A program made the position numbers and the translations under genes. A DNA stretch of 64,000 bases, from the NCBI RefSeq assembly GCF_000689415.1, contig NZ_HG322950.1:2983501-3047500 (forward strand). The letters are read 5' to 3'. A model generated the notes under the pieces. That model saw nothing but the letters and a program-made list of their open reading frames with translations. It did not search any database and was not told where the DNA came from. This document shows positions 53,549-62,347 of the stretch, piece after piece; positions within the stretch are counted from its first letter, which is position 1, and the number at the start of each line of letters is the position of its first letter. The stretch comes from Pseudomonas knackmussii B13. GTDB taxonomy: Bacteria > Pseudomonadota > Gammaproteobacteria > Pseudomonadales > Pseudomonadaceae.

Positions 53549-55725
53549 GCCGCCTCGGACGAAGTATGGTCGGCCCTTCGCAAAACGCCGCCCGGCGGAA
53601 GCAACAGCGCGCCGCCGAGCATCAGCAGCAACCCGAGCCAGACGCACGAGAGCAACGGATAGCGGCGGATCACCACCAGGCTCTCATTGTCGTTATCGCC
53701 CTTGCGCAGCAGGCTGGTGGAAGCTGGCACCCAGACCTGCAGGTCGCGGCTCCAGCCGCGGATGATGAACGGGTGCAACACATAGCCACGATCCGAAGCG
53801 AAGCGCGCGTAGTGATAGTCGAGAATCTCACAGAGCTGGCGCACTGGCCCCTGATAGGCAGGCGGCCGGCCACGGCCGTCCTGGAACAGCGCGTGCCCGG
53901 CTAGCACCCGCCCGCCGTCGCGTAGTTCGACGCGCGCCAGCGCGTGATAGCCCGAGTAGTTCTCCTCGACCTGGTCCGGCAGCACACGCACCTGCATGTC
54001 ATCGGCCACCGGCAGCCATTGCTCGACAGAAGCGCCGGCAGGGATGACTACCTGCCGATAGGAGTTGAGCGCCGTCGCCGTCAGCCCGCCCACCAGCGCC
54101 AGCACCGCCCCGCCATGCACCAGCGCCAGGCCGCCGCTGTAGCGCAGGTTGCCCAGGCGCCGGCTGCGCCAAAGGCTGACGACGCACCACAGCAGGCACG
54201 AGCCCATCAGGAAGAAGCCGCCGAGCACCGCGGCGTCCAGCCAGGGCAGGACCTCCACCACGTTCTGCGACAGCATGCCCTCGCCGCTGTAATCGGCGTT
54301 CAGCCAGCCGCCATGCCAGGCGATGAAGCCCATGCACGCCGCCATCAGCACGGTGGCGAGCAAGCCGATACGCGGCCGCCCGCAGCGTCGCAGGAAGCTG
54401 TAGCCGCCGATCAGCCCGAGCAGCGAGAGCAGCGGCAGCAGCCAGCGGATCAGGCCGTAGCCATCCACGTCCCATTGGTTGTAGGCACTGCGCAGGCTGT
54501 TGATCTCATCGGTGGTCGCCCAGTGCAGCAGCATCTCGAAGTACGGCTTGAGCGTCGTCGGACGCGGCAGGCCCAGCCACTCGTAGATGTGCGCCTGAAC
54601 CAGCGCGCCAATGGCGAAGAGCGCGCTGCCGGCGAACAGGTAGATGGCCACGTCGAGCGTCCAGTCCGCCGCCGAGCGCCGTGTTCCGGCCTGGCGTGCA
54701 CGGCGCCCGGAGATCAGCTGCCAGGCGGCGAACATCAAGAGCAGCGCCGCCAGTAGCAGATGGCTCAACCAAGACGTGGTGCCGATATAACGGTGGGAAC
54801 TCACCAGTACGGTGCTGCGCGTAACCGTCATGGCGACGCAGGCCATGGCCGCCGCGAGCAGGCTCAGCATCGGCAGCAGCCTCCGGTGGCGCCCATCCGG
54901 CCGCCAGCGGCGCACGCCGTGCAGCACCGCACCGAGCAGCGCCCAGATGACGAACGCCGAAGTCTGCACCGGGTCCCAGTGCCACAACTGGCCGAAGGTG
55001 AAGTCCTCCATCGCCCAGACCATGCCCGCGCCTATGCCGGCGCTGAGCAGCAGCCAGGCGCGCCGGCTATAGACAGCAGCTACGCCAGCGTACGCAGGAT
55101 CGCCCTTGCGCAAGGCCCCCAGCGCGGCCCCGGCCGGTGCCAGGGCCCAGGCGTAGGCGCAGAGGATCAGCGGCGCATGGAAGCTCATCCAGATCATCTG
55201 CAGGTGCGCGTTCATGCCCTGGCTTGGCTGGCTCGCGAGCCAGGCCTCGGGCGTCGCGCTGAACGGGCCGAGCCAGGCTGCCGTTGCCGTGTACCAGGCG
55301 GCGATCAGGGCGTTGCCGCGCCCAGCCCAGCCAGCCAGGCGCTCGCTGGCGAGCGTGGTGGTCATGCAGAAGGTCGCCAGCAGCAGGATGGTGCCTTCGT
55401 CGCCGCCCCAGAGGTTCGACAACTTGAGATAGCCCGGCAGCGCGGCACTGCTGTAGAGCCACGCATAACGCAGCTGGAAATGGTCGGCCAGCAGGTGCAG
55501 AGCCAGCGCCACGCAGGCGCCATAGAGGCCGCCCACCGCGATCCTCCAGCAGTTGCCGCGCCATTGCGCACGCTGCGCACCGGCCGCTATCAGCGCAGCC
55601 AACCCCCAGAGCAAGGCGTTACCCAGTTGAGGCAGCAGCCAGAGCAAGGCGCAGCACGACGCGGCAGCGGCCCAGCCCACGGCTGGCCAACGGCGTTGCG
55701 CAACAGGCGATACGGTTCTTTCCAT
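53524..55725 (-). CDS. CcmF-like cytochrome c heme lyase, dedicated copy
   Basis: A 733-residue polytopic membrane protein of the CcmF/NrfE family that attaches heme to apocytochromes in the periplasm. About fifteen hydrophobic segments, LWGGDEGTILLLATF and the WWD-type motif FGQLWHWDPVQTSAFVIWALLGAVLHG, plus a periplasmic domain near the C-terminus. It is outside any ccm operon and immediately upstream of, and co-oriented with, the diheme subunit gene qhpA. A specialised heme lyase for QhpA is likely (inference). It starts after GAGG with spacing of about 9 bases and has its own sigma-54-type promoter. Confidence 0.85.
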   Translation of the reverse strand: MERTVSPVAQRRWPAVGWAAAASCCALLWLLPQLGNALLWGLAALIAAGAQRAQWRGNCWRIAVGGLYGACVALALHLLADHFQLRYAWLYSSAALPGYLKLSNLWGGDEGTILLLATFCMTTTLASERLAGWAGRGNALIAAWYTATAAWLGPFSATPEAWLASQPSQGMNAHLQMIWMSFHAPLILCAYAWALAPAGAALGALRKGDPAYAGVAAVYSRRAWLLLSAGIGAGMVWAMEDFTFGQLWHWDPVQTSAFVIWALLGAVLHGVRRWRPDGRHRRLLPMLSLLAAAMACVAMTVTRSTVLVSSHRYIGTTSWLSHLLLAALLLMFAAWQLISGRRARQAGTRRSAADWTLDVAIYLFAGSALFAIGALVQAHIYEWLGLPRPTTLKPYFEMLLHWATTDEINSLRSAYNQWDVDGYGLIRWLLPLLSLLGLIGGYSFLRRCGRPRIGLLATVLMAACMGFIAWHGGWLNADYSGEGMLSQNVVEVLPWLDAAVLGGFFLMGSCLLWCVVSLWRSRRLGNLRYSGGLALVHGGAVLALVGGLTATALNSYRQVVIPAGASVEQWLPVADDMQVRVLPDQVEENYSGYHALARVELRDGGRVLAGHALFQDGRGRPPAYQGPVRQLCEILDYHYARFASDRGYVLHPFIIRGWSRDLQVWVPASTSLLRKGDNDNESLVVIRRYPLLSCVWLGLLLMLGGALLLPPGGVLRRADHTSSEAAVAGLSQS

Positions 55726-55786
55726 GGCGCGACCTCGGCAGTCCTTATCGTTATAGCCACCGGCGCGGCGGTGGAAGGTCGCTCTT

Positions 55787-55802
55787 ACAGGTTGCGTGCC
55801 AA
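55787..55802 (-). promoter_or_regulatory. Sigma-54-type promoter of the CcmF-like gene
   Basis: On the minus strand TTGGCACGCAACCTGT; perfect -24 element, weaker -12 (TGT for TGC). Almost the same core as the qhpA promoter (GGCACxCAACCTG). Confidence 0.55.
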
Positions 55803-55877
55803 AGACGGAAATCCTCGACCGCTCAGCAACTTGTCAAAAGCCAGCAAGGCGGCGGCCGGCCTGGTCGCGTTGCAAAT

Positions 55878-55904
55878 CGAGACAGTCGCAAGCGCGCTGA
55901 GACA
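55878..55904 (-). promoter_or_regulatory. Upstream activator site before the CcmF-like gene
   Basis: On the minus strand TGTCTCA-N7-TGCGACT overlapping TGTCTCG: half-sites of the same family as at 53521-53548 and 57835-57862, but with different spacing. About 75-100 bases upstream of the promoter at 55787-55802. It may also serve the divergent transporter gene. The rest of 55726-56102 holds no gene. Confidence 0.5.
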
Positions 55905-56102
55905 GCACACCGGGATGGCAAGTGGACAGCTCCCCATCGGCGGTTATGCTTGATCAATACCCGACTGAATTGATCGGTTATGAAGCCCGCCCGCATTCCC
56001 GCTTCGCGCAGTCCGAATCCCGACGAGTCGGCCCCAGGGCCCGAGCACGGCCAGGGCAGTGAAGAACCTCCGGCCCATCAGCAGAACAAGACGGAGAAGA
56101 AC

Positions 56103-57779
56103 ATGGCGCAGACATTCAGCCCCACCGCGGGCAAGGCCCCCACACCGGGCGTAACGGCAGAGGAGCGCAAGGTCATCTTCGCCTCCTCCCTCGGTACGGT
56201 CTTCGAGTGGTACGACTTCTACCTCTACGGCTCGCTGGCGGCGATCATCGCCAAGCACTTCTTCGCCGGCGTCAACGAAACGACCGCCTTCATCTTCGCC
56301 CTCCTCGCCTTCGCCGCCGGCTTCGCGGTGCGCCCCTTCGGCGCCATCGTCTTCGGCCGCCTCGGCGACATGGTCGGGCGCAAGTACACCTTCCTCATCA
56401 CCATCGTGATCATGGGCCTGTCCACCGCCATCGTCGGGATGCTGCCCAGCTACGCCAGCAGTGGCGTGGCGGCGCCGATCATCCTGATCAGCTTGCGCCT
56501 GCTACAGGGCCTGGCGCTGGGCGGCGAATACGGCGGCGCGGCCACCTATGTCGCCGAACACGCCCCGCAGAAAAAGCGCGGCCAGTTCACCGCGTGGATC
56601 CAGACCACCGCGACCCTGGGCCTGTTCCTCTCGCTGCTGGTGATCATGGCCTGCCGTTCGGCGATGGGCAGCGAAGCCTTCGAAGCCTGGGGCTGGCGCA
56701 TTCCCTTCCTGATCTCGATCCTGCTGCTGATCGTCTCGGTGTACATCCGCCTGCAGCTCAACGAATCGCCCGTGTTCCTGCGCATCAAGGCCGAAGGCAA
56801 GGACTCCAAGGCGCCGCTGACCGAATCCTTCGCCCGCTGGGACAACCTGAAGATCGTCCTCCTGGCGCTGTTCGGCGGCACCGCCGGGCAGGCGGTGGTC
56901 TGGTACACCGGGCAGTTCTACGCGTTGTTCTTCCTGCTGCAGATCCTCAAGATCGACCCGCAGACGGCGAACTTCCTCATCGCCGGCTCGCTGCTGCTCG
57001 GCACGCCCTTCTTCATTTTCTTCGGCAGCCTCTCCGACCGCATCGGCCGCAAGAAAATTATCATGGCCGGCTGCGTGATCGCGGCGGCCACCTACTTCCC
57101 GATCTTCCATGCGCTGACCCAGTACGGTAACCCGGATGTCTTCGTCGCCCAGGCGAAGAGCCCTGTCACCGTCGTGGCTGACCCGACGCAGTGCTCCTTC
57201 CAGTTCGACCCGGTGGGCAAGGCGCGCTTCACCAGCTCCTGCGACATCGCCAAGAGCCTGTTGGCGAAGAAGGCCATCCCCTACGAGAACATCAAGGCCG
57301 AACCCGGCGCCGTCGCCCAGGTGCATGTGGGCGACAAGGTGATTCCGGTGTTCGAGGGCAGCGGCCTGGCCGCGGCGGACTTCAAGGCGCAGAGCGAGGC
57401 CTTCACCGGCCAGCTCGGCGGTGCGCTCAAGGAAGCGGGTTATCCGGAGAAAGCTGACCCGGCGAAGATCAACCACCTGGCTGTGCTCCTGCTGCTGACC
57501 GTGCTCGTGATCTACGTGACCATGGTCTACGGCCCCATCGCCGCCTGGCTGGTGGAACTGTTCCCGGCACGCATCCGCTACACCTCCATGTCGCTGCCCT
57601 ACCACATCGGCAACGGCTGGTTCGGCGGCTTCCTGCCGACCGTGGCCTTCGCGATGGTCGCCGCCACCGGCAACATCTATTACGGGCTCTGGTATCCGAT
57701 CGTGGTCGCCTTGATGACGGCGGTGATCGGCACCCTGTTCCTGCCCGAAACCAAGGACCGCGAAATCCACCACGCCTGA
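56103..57779 (+). CDS. MHS-type MFS transporter with a large periplasmic insertion
   Basis: A 558-residue carrier. MFS motifs FEWYDFYLYGSLAAI, RPFGAIVFGRLGDMVGRKYTFL and LRLLQGLALGGEYGGAATYVAEH place it in the metabolite:H+ symporter (shikimate/alpha-ketoglutarate-like) group. An insertion of about 115 residues, from NPDVFVAQAKSPV to DPAKINHL, interrupts the usual loop between later helices and contains two cysteines. The start MAQTFSPTAG is set by GGAGAAGAAC. Sitting inside the amine oxidation locus, it probably imports the aldehyde or acid product (inference). Confidence 0.85.
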   Translation: MAQTFSPTAGKAPTPGVTAEERKVIFASSLGTVFEWYDFYLYGSLAAIIAKHFFAGVNETTAFIFALLAFAAGFAVRPFGAIVFGRLGDMVGRKYTFLITIVIMGLSTAIVGMLPSYASSGVAAPIILISLRLLQGLALGGEYGGAATYVAEHAPQKKRGQFTAWIQTTATLGLFLSLLVIMACRSAMGSEAFEAWGWRIPFLISILLLIVSVYIRLQLNESPVFLRIKAEGKDSKAPLTESFARWDNLKIVLLALFGGTAGQAVVWYTGQFYALFFLLQILKIDPQTANFLIAGSLLLGTPFFIFFGSLSDRIGRKKIIMAGCVIAAATYFPIFHALTQYGNPDVFVAQAKSPVTVVADPTQCSFQFDPVGKARFTSSCDIAKSLLAKKAIPYENIKAEPGAVAQVHVGDKVIPVFEGSGLAAADFKAQSEAFTGQLGGALKEAGYPEKADPAKINHLAVLLLLTVLVIYVTMVYGPIAAWLVELFPARIRYTSMSLPYHIGNGWFGGFLPTVAFAMVAATGNIYYGLWYPIVVALMTAVIGTLFLPETKDREIHHA

Positions 57780-57797
57780 CCCTTTCCCCCTGCGAAA

Positions 57798-57826
57798 AAA
57801 CAGCCCGGCACGACCGGGCTGTTTCG
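57798..57826 (+). terminator. Rho-independent terminator after the transporter gene
   Basis: AAACAGCCCGG-cacga-CCGGGCTGTTTCG, about 20 bases after the stop. Confidence 0.85.
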
Positions 57827-57834
57827 TCTGCGGC

Positions 57835-57862
57835 TGTCTCAGCGGTGTCGCAAGCTGCGACA
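57835..57862 (+). promoter_or_regulatory. Upstream activator site for the aldehyde dehydrogenase gene
   Basis: TGTCTCA-N4-TGTCGCA-N3-TGCGACA; the last two half-sites form the perfect inverted repeat TGTCGCA-AGC-TGCGACA. Same arrangement as at 53521-53548. About 75-100 bases upstream of the sigma-54 promoter. Confidence 0.7.
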
Positions 57863-57936
57863 GCCCGGGCTGGGCCGATTCGCCGAGATCGAGCCGAAAG
57901 CCCTCTAGATCGGGGACTCGAGGCACTTTTGAAAGG

Positions 57937-57952
57937 TTGGCATAGCGGTTGC
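57937..57952 (+). promoter_or_regulatory. Sigma-54 promoter of the aldehyde dehydrogenase gene
   Basis: TTGGCATAGCGGTTGC, near-perfect match to TTGGCAC-N5-TTGC, about 38 bases before the start codon. Confidence 0.8.
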
Positions 57953-57989
57953 GATAGCTGCCTCGACAACTCAACAAGAGGCACCCGAA

Positions 57990-59483
57990 ATGTCCGCTCT
58001 CCTGCCCATCAAGCCCGCCAGCCAGGCCTTCCTCCAGCGCGCGCCGCGCATGCTCATCGGTGCCGAATGGACCAGCGCCGCCGACGGCGCGCTGATGGAC
58101 CTGCGCAACCCCGCCACCGGCGAAGTGCTCTGCCAGGTTCCCTCCTCCAGCGCCGGCGACGTAGACCGCGCCGTGCGTGCCGCCCGCCAGGCCTTCGACG
58201 ACTCGCCCTGGAGCCGCGCCAAACCCCGCGACCGGCAGAACCTGCTGTGGAAGCTGGCCGACCTCATGGAGCGCGACGCCGACCTGCTGGCCGAGCTGGA
58301 ATGCCTGAACAACGGCAAGAGCGCCGCCGTGGCGCGCGTCATGGACGTGCAACTGGGCATCGACTTCCTGCGCTACATGGCCGGCTGGGCGACCAAGATC
58401 GAAGGCTCCAGCGTCGACGTCTCCATGCCGCTGATGCCCGGCGAAGAATTCCACGGCTTCATCCGCCGCGAAGCGGTGGGCGTGGTTGGCGCCATCGTCG
58501 CCTGGAACTTCCCGCTGCTGCTGGCCTGCTGGAAACTCGGCCCGGCGCTGGCCACCGGCTGCACCGTGGTCCTCAAGCCCGCCGACGAAACCCCGCTGAG
58601 TGCGCTGAAGCTCGCCGAGCTGGTGCTCGAAGCCGGCTACCCGGCCGGGGTGTTCAACGTGGTCACCGGCACTGGCGTCAACGCAGGCGCCGCCCTCACC
58701 CACCACCCGCTGGTCGACAAGCTCACCTTCACCGGCTCCACCGCCGTGGGCAAGGAAATCGGCAAGGCGGCCATGGACCACATGACCCGCGTGACCCTGG
58801 AGCTGGGCGGCAAGTCGCCGACCATCGTCCTCGCCGACGCCGACCTGAACAGCGCCGCCGCCGGCGCCGCCCAGGCGATCTTCTTCAACCAGGGCCAGGT
58901 CTGCTGCGCAGGCTCCCGCCTGTACGTGCACCGCAAGCACTTCGACAACGTGGTGGCCGACATCGCCGGCATCGCCAACGGCATGAAGCTCGGCAACGGC
59001 CTCGACCCGAGCGTGGACATGGGCCCGCTGATCTCCGCCCGCCAGCAGCAGCGCGTGTTCAACTACATCGAACTGGGCCGCGAGAAAGGCGCCACCATCG
59101 CCTGCGGCGGCGAACAGTTCGGCCCCGGCTACTTCGTCAAGCCGACCGTGCTGGTCGACGTCGACCAGAAGAGCGCGGTGGTGCAGGAAGAAATCTTCGG
59201 CCCGGTACTGGTCGCGATGCCCTTCGACGACCTCGACGAAGTGGTCCGCATGGCCAACGACAGCCCCTACGGCCTGGGCGCGAGCATCTGGTCCAACGAC
59301 CTGAGCGCCGTGCACCGCATGATTCCGAAGATCAAGTCCGGCTCGGTCTGGGTGAACTGCCACAGCGCCCTCGACCCGGCCCTGCCCTTCGGCGGCTACA
59401 AACTCTCCGGCGTCGGCCGCGAGATGGGCGCCGCGGCCATCGAGCACTACACCGAACTGAAATCGGTGCTGATCCGCCTCTGA
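57990..59483 (+). CDS. NAD-dependent aldehyde dehydrogenase, phenylacetaldehyde-dehydrogenase-like
   Basis: A 497-residue cytoplasmic ALDH, similar in length to FeaB. Motifs are MDLRNPATGEVLCQVP, VAWNFPLLLACWK, the glutamate LELGGKSPTIV, the catalytic Cys in FFNQGQVCCAGSR, and PFGGYKLSGVGREMG. It oxidises aryl- or alkyl-acetaldehydes formed by amine oxidation. It has its own sigma-54 promoter with the same upstream sites as qhpA, which ties it to the amine dehydrogenase module. Confidence 0.9.
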   Translation: MSALLPIKPASQAFLQRAPRMLIGAEWTSAADGALMDLRNPATGEVLCQVPSSSAGDVDRAVRAARQAFDDSPWSRAKPRDRQNLLWKLADLMERDADLLAELECLNNGKSAAVARVMDVQLGIDFLRYMAGWATKIEGSSVDVSMPLMPGEEFHGFIRREAVGVVGAIVAWNFPLLLACWKLGPALATGCTVVLKPADETPLSALKLAELVLEAGYPAGVFNVVTGTGVNAGAALTHHPLVDKLTFTGSTAVGKEIGKAAMDHMTRVTLELGGKSPTIVLADADLNSAAAGAAQAIFFNQGQVCCAGSRLYVHRKHFDNVVADIAGIANGMKLGNGLDPSVDMGPLISARQQQRVFNYIELGREKGATIACGGEQFGPGYFVKPTVLVDVDQKSAVVQEEIFGPVLVAMPFDDLDEVVRMANDSPYGLGASIWSNDLSAVHRMIPKIKSGSVWVNCHSALDPALPFGGYKLSGVGREMGAAAIEHYTELKSVLIRL

Positions 59484-59529
59484 CCTGCGTGGTCAAAACC
59501 CGGCGAGCTCCCCCGGCGCCGGCTCTTCC

Positions 59530-59567
59530 ATCCCCCGAACCGCAGCAGCGGCCGGGGGATTTTTTTG
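59530..59567 (+). terminator. Rho-independent terminator
   Basis: ATCCCCCG...CGGGGGAT followed by TTTTTT after the aldehyde dehydrogenase gene. Confidence 0.88.
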
Positions 59568-59571
59568 CTCG

Positions 59572-59605
59572 ACCCGTAGGGCGAATAACCCTACGGGTTA
59601 TCCGC
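59572..59605. repeat. Palindromic intergenic repeat, third family
   Basis: CCCGTAGGG-cgaataa-CCCTACGGG then TTATCCGCC; same family as 47316-47357. Confidence 0.65.
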
Positions 59606-59629
59606 CACCGATCCCGCGCGGGCTACCCA

Positions 59630-60130
59630 TCAGAAACGGAAATAAGCCGAAGCCGTGGTCTGATCGACATCGAGATCGCCGACCTTCAGCGTCTCCTGCT
59701 CCAGGCGCAGCCCGAAGCCACCGATCACGTCCACCTCGGCCCCGAAGCCGTAGAGGGCATCCATGTCCTCGTTCTCGCCGGTAGAGTCGTCATCGTCGCT
59801 ACGCCACGCATGCACACCGGCAATGCCATACACGCGCACGCGCTGCCCAATCGGGAAGCCCAGGTGCGCATTGACCTGCGCAGACTGCCCGCTGAACTTC
59901 TTGTTGCCATCACGCAGCTCGCCAAAGTCCACCACCGCGCCCTCGAAGGACAGGTAGTCGTTCAGGCGATAACCGGCATACGCCTTGTAGCTCTTGTCGA
60001 AGTCGTCGAACTCACGCTCATCGACCTCCGAACGGGTAACACCGCCACCGACATAAAGTCCGCTATCGGCCAAAGCCAGAGCCGAACCGGACAGCAGAAC
60101 AACAGTGGAAACCACTTTCGCCAAACGCAT
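59630..60130 (-). CDS. Small outer membrane beta-barrel protein (OmpW/OmpX-like)
   Basis: A 166-residue protein with signal MRLAKVVSTVVLLSGSALALA. Mature strands alternate polar and hydrophobic (GLYVGGGVTRSEV, SYKAYAGYRLNDYLSFEGAVVD, ASAYFRF) and the protein ends in Phe, all fitting an 8-strand barrel. Function unknown; such proteins often appear in stress regulons. The ribosome site GGGG is weak, and a start five codons upstream is possible. The interval 60131-60506 shows nothing else I can support. Confidence 0.8.
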   Translation of the reverse strand: MRLAKVVSTVVLLSGSALALADSGLYVGGGVTRSEVDEREFDDFDKSYKAYAGYRLNDYLSFEGAVVDFGELRDGNKKFSGQSAQVNAHLGFPIGQRVRVYGIAGVHAWRSDDDDSTGENEDMDALYGFGAEVDVIGGFGLRLEQETLKVGDLDVDQTTASAYFRF

Positions 60131-60506
60131 AGAAACCCCATTCATTCGAAATCCCTGGAGCGACAAGAGCGGTCGCTCCGCAAAAACGGCATGGCCAGGT
60201 TTGCGGACATTTCTTCCATCGAAGAAACGCGAAAACCCGACATTCCGATGTCGTTTTCGGGCTGCGGAAGTTGCGTTCCGGCCCCATGAAATCGACGCGG
60301 GGGATTAAGAAGGGCGGGCGCTGACGCGGGCATCGTAGATGCTCGAAACAAGGAACTGGTTCGGACGATTTCGACGCACCCGAACGGCGACTGGTCAGTA
60401 AGGCATTACCGCCATTTGGATTTTGTGCTTGGGGTGAGCTCGCTCGAGTGGTTCGAGTTGGAGGCACTAGCAACTCATGCTTACTTCGACTTTCTGCTTT
60501 CGACCC

Positions 60507-62168
60507 AGGCTGTGTGAAAACAGCGAAGGGCTTGCGCCAGAATCGCATTTGGAATTGGGCCCCGAAAGTACATGCGACTATCTCGACCACCGGTTGTTAA
60601 CCGCTGCCAGAGTCTTCTGAGGCGATCTACGGCAGTTTGCGGTGGAGAGACGCAGGAAAATGGCCGGCCTCAGGCGCGCAGTACCTCAATGACACCGCTG
60701 ACGCCCAAAATGCTCAGCAGCCGTTTGAGGTTGTAGGCAAGCACATGCAAGCTCATTTCCGTGCTGACTCGAGGCAGCGTCTTGGTCAGAAAGTGCGTCG
60801 CGCCCATCCAATGTTTGAGCGTGCCAAACGGATGCTCTACGGTCTGTCGACGCACACTCATCATCTCCGGTTGGCGATCCAGCCGCTGCTGCATGGCCTC
60901 CAGGATTGCTTCGTGTTTCCAGCGCTTGAGTCGGCGGTAATTGCTGGTGGTGCAGTTGCTACGTATTGAGCAGCCCGGACAGTCAGAGCTCCAGTAAGCA
61001 TCCAACTCGAGGCCATCTTCCACCGTCGAGAAGCGCTTGATCGCACGATGGCCAGCAGGACATTGGTACTCGTCATCAGCGGCTATGTAGATGAAGTCCT
61101 GTTTACCGAAGCGCCCTTCAGCTTTGCTGCTGGAAGTCATCGGCTTGGGCACGAAGGGCGTGATGCCCGCCTGCTCGCACGCGAGGATTTCCACTCCGCT
61201 GAAGTAGCCTCGATCGGCAACGACGCTGAGGCTTTCAGAACCGGTGGCTTCGCGAGCCTGCTCGGCCATCGTGGCAAGCGCCGCACGGTCATGGCCGACA
61301 TTGGTGACTTCGTGCGCAACGATCAGGTGATGCTGGGTATCGACCGCCGTCTGCACGTTGTAGCCGACTACGCCGGTGCCTTTACCGCTGGTGGCCATGG
61401 AGCGAGCATCCGGATCGGTGAGCGAGACTTGTCCATCTGGTGCTTCGCGTAGCTGCTGCTCCATCTCCTTGAGCGCCTGCATCTGCTGGCGGAGCTTCTC
61501 GATTTTGTCCTGGAGGCGGCTGACCTTGGCTTCGGCGACATCGGATTGCGTCCGGTCGGCGGTATCCATCGCCGCCAGATAGCGCTCGATGCTTTTTTCG
61601 ATCTGCTCCATGCGGGCGCGCAGCTTGCCGTGAGTGAAGTTGCGATCACGGTTGTTGACCGCTTTGAACTTGCTGCCGTCGATGGCCACCAGCGACTGGG
61701 AGAACAAGTCGAGTTGGCGACACAGCACGACGAACTGCCGGCAGACATTGCGAATGGCTTTGCCGTTGTCGCGTCGGAAGTCGGCAATGGTTTTGAAGTC
61801 TGGTGCCAGCCGCCCGGTCAGCCACATGAGTTCGAGATTGCGCTGGCATTCGCGCTCCAGGCGACGGCTGGACTGGATGCGGTTGAGGTAACCGTAGATG
61901 TAAACCTTCAACAGTACAGCGGGGTGATAGGACGGTCGCCCAGTTACGGCAGGAGTGGCCCCATCGAACTCCAGGGCCACCAGATCGAGTTGCTCGACGA
62001 AGGCTTCGACTACGCGGATCGGATTGTCTTCGGCGACGAAGTCATCCAGGCATTCGGGAAGTAAGCTGACCTGTGCCCGGCTCACCTCTTCGATGAATCG
62101 CTTCATACGCCGCCCCCGCTGAGGTTGCTCCAGCAACTCTAGGCGAGGACGACGTTTTCACACAGCCT
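60507..62168 (-). mobile_element. IS1182-family insertion sequence
   Basis: About 1.66 kb bounded by perfect 15-bp inverted repeats AGGCTGTGTGAAAAC (60507-60521) and GTTTTCACACAGCCT (62154-62168). A possible 5-bp GACCC repeat flanks it (60502-60506 and 62170-62174) if the right end extends by one base. Carries a single intact transposase gene on the minus strand. Confidence 0.92.
60670..62106 (-). CDS. IS1182-family transposase
   Basis: A 478-residue DDE transposase. The N-terminal DUF772-type domain has RPSYHPAVLLKVYIYGYLNRIQSSRRLERECQRNLELMWLTG. The first catalytic D lies in VAIDGSKFKAVNN, and the second in SVVADRGYFSGVEI. A zinc-type CPGCSIRSNC segment and a C-terminal E in RRQTVEHPFGTLKHWMG follow. 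Start MKRFIEEVSR; the frame extends ten codons further upstream. Intact. Confidence 0.93.
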   Translation of the reverse strand: MKRFIEEVSRAQVSLLPECLDDFVAEDNPIRVVEAFVEQLDLVALEFDGATPAVTGRPSYHPAVLLKVYIYGYLNRIQSSRRLERECQRNLELMWLTGRLAPDFKTIADFRRDNGKAIRNVCRQFVVLCRQLDLFSQSLVAIDGSKFKAVNNRDRNFTHGKLRARMEQIEKSIERYLAAMDTADRTQSDVAEAKVSRLQDKIEKLRQQMQALKEMEQQLREAPDGQVSLTDPDARSMATSGKGTGVVGYNVQTAVDTQHHLIVAHEVTNVGHDRAALATMAEQAREATGSESLSVVADRGYFSGVEILACEQAGITPFVPKPMTSSSKAEGRFGKQDFIYIAADDEYQCPAGHRAIKRFSTVEDGLELDAYWSSDCPGCSIRSNCTTSNYRRLKRWKHEAILEAMQQRLDRQPEMMSVRRQTVEHPFGTLKHWMGATHFLTKTLPRVSTEMSLHVLAYNLKRLLSILGVSGVIEVLRA

Positions 62169-62347
62169 AGACCCAAAGCAGACGTTAGGGAAGGCAATCC
62201 GATCACCGCATTTTTCTCGCGTAACCCTAAAGCCTGATTCGGATGCAAGGAGATCAATGAACGGACACTCAAAACGATGCACCTTATGGGAAACGCGACT
62301 TCCTTCATTGACTTTCTTGGTTGCATTCTCTTGTCGTAATCTCTCAA

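Noticed and set aside
55915..55930. Possible plus-strand sigma-54 promoter for the transporter (TGGCAAGTGGACAGC)
   Set aside because: The -12 element reads CAGC rather than TTGC and it lies only about 10 bases from the activator site, too close for enhancer action.
56502..59447. 981-codon minus-strand frame over the transporter and aldehyde dehydrogenase
   Set aside because: Runs across two real genes and a terminator on the other strand; no motifs.
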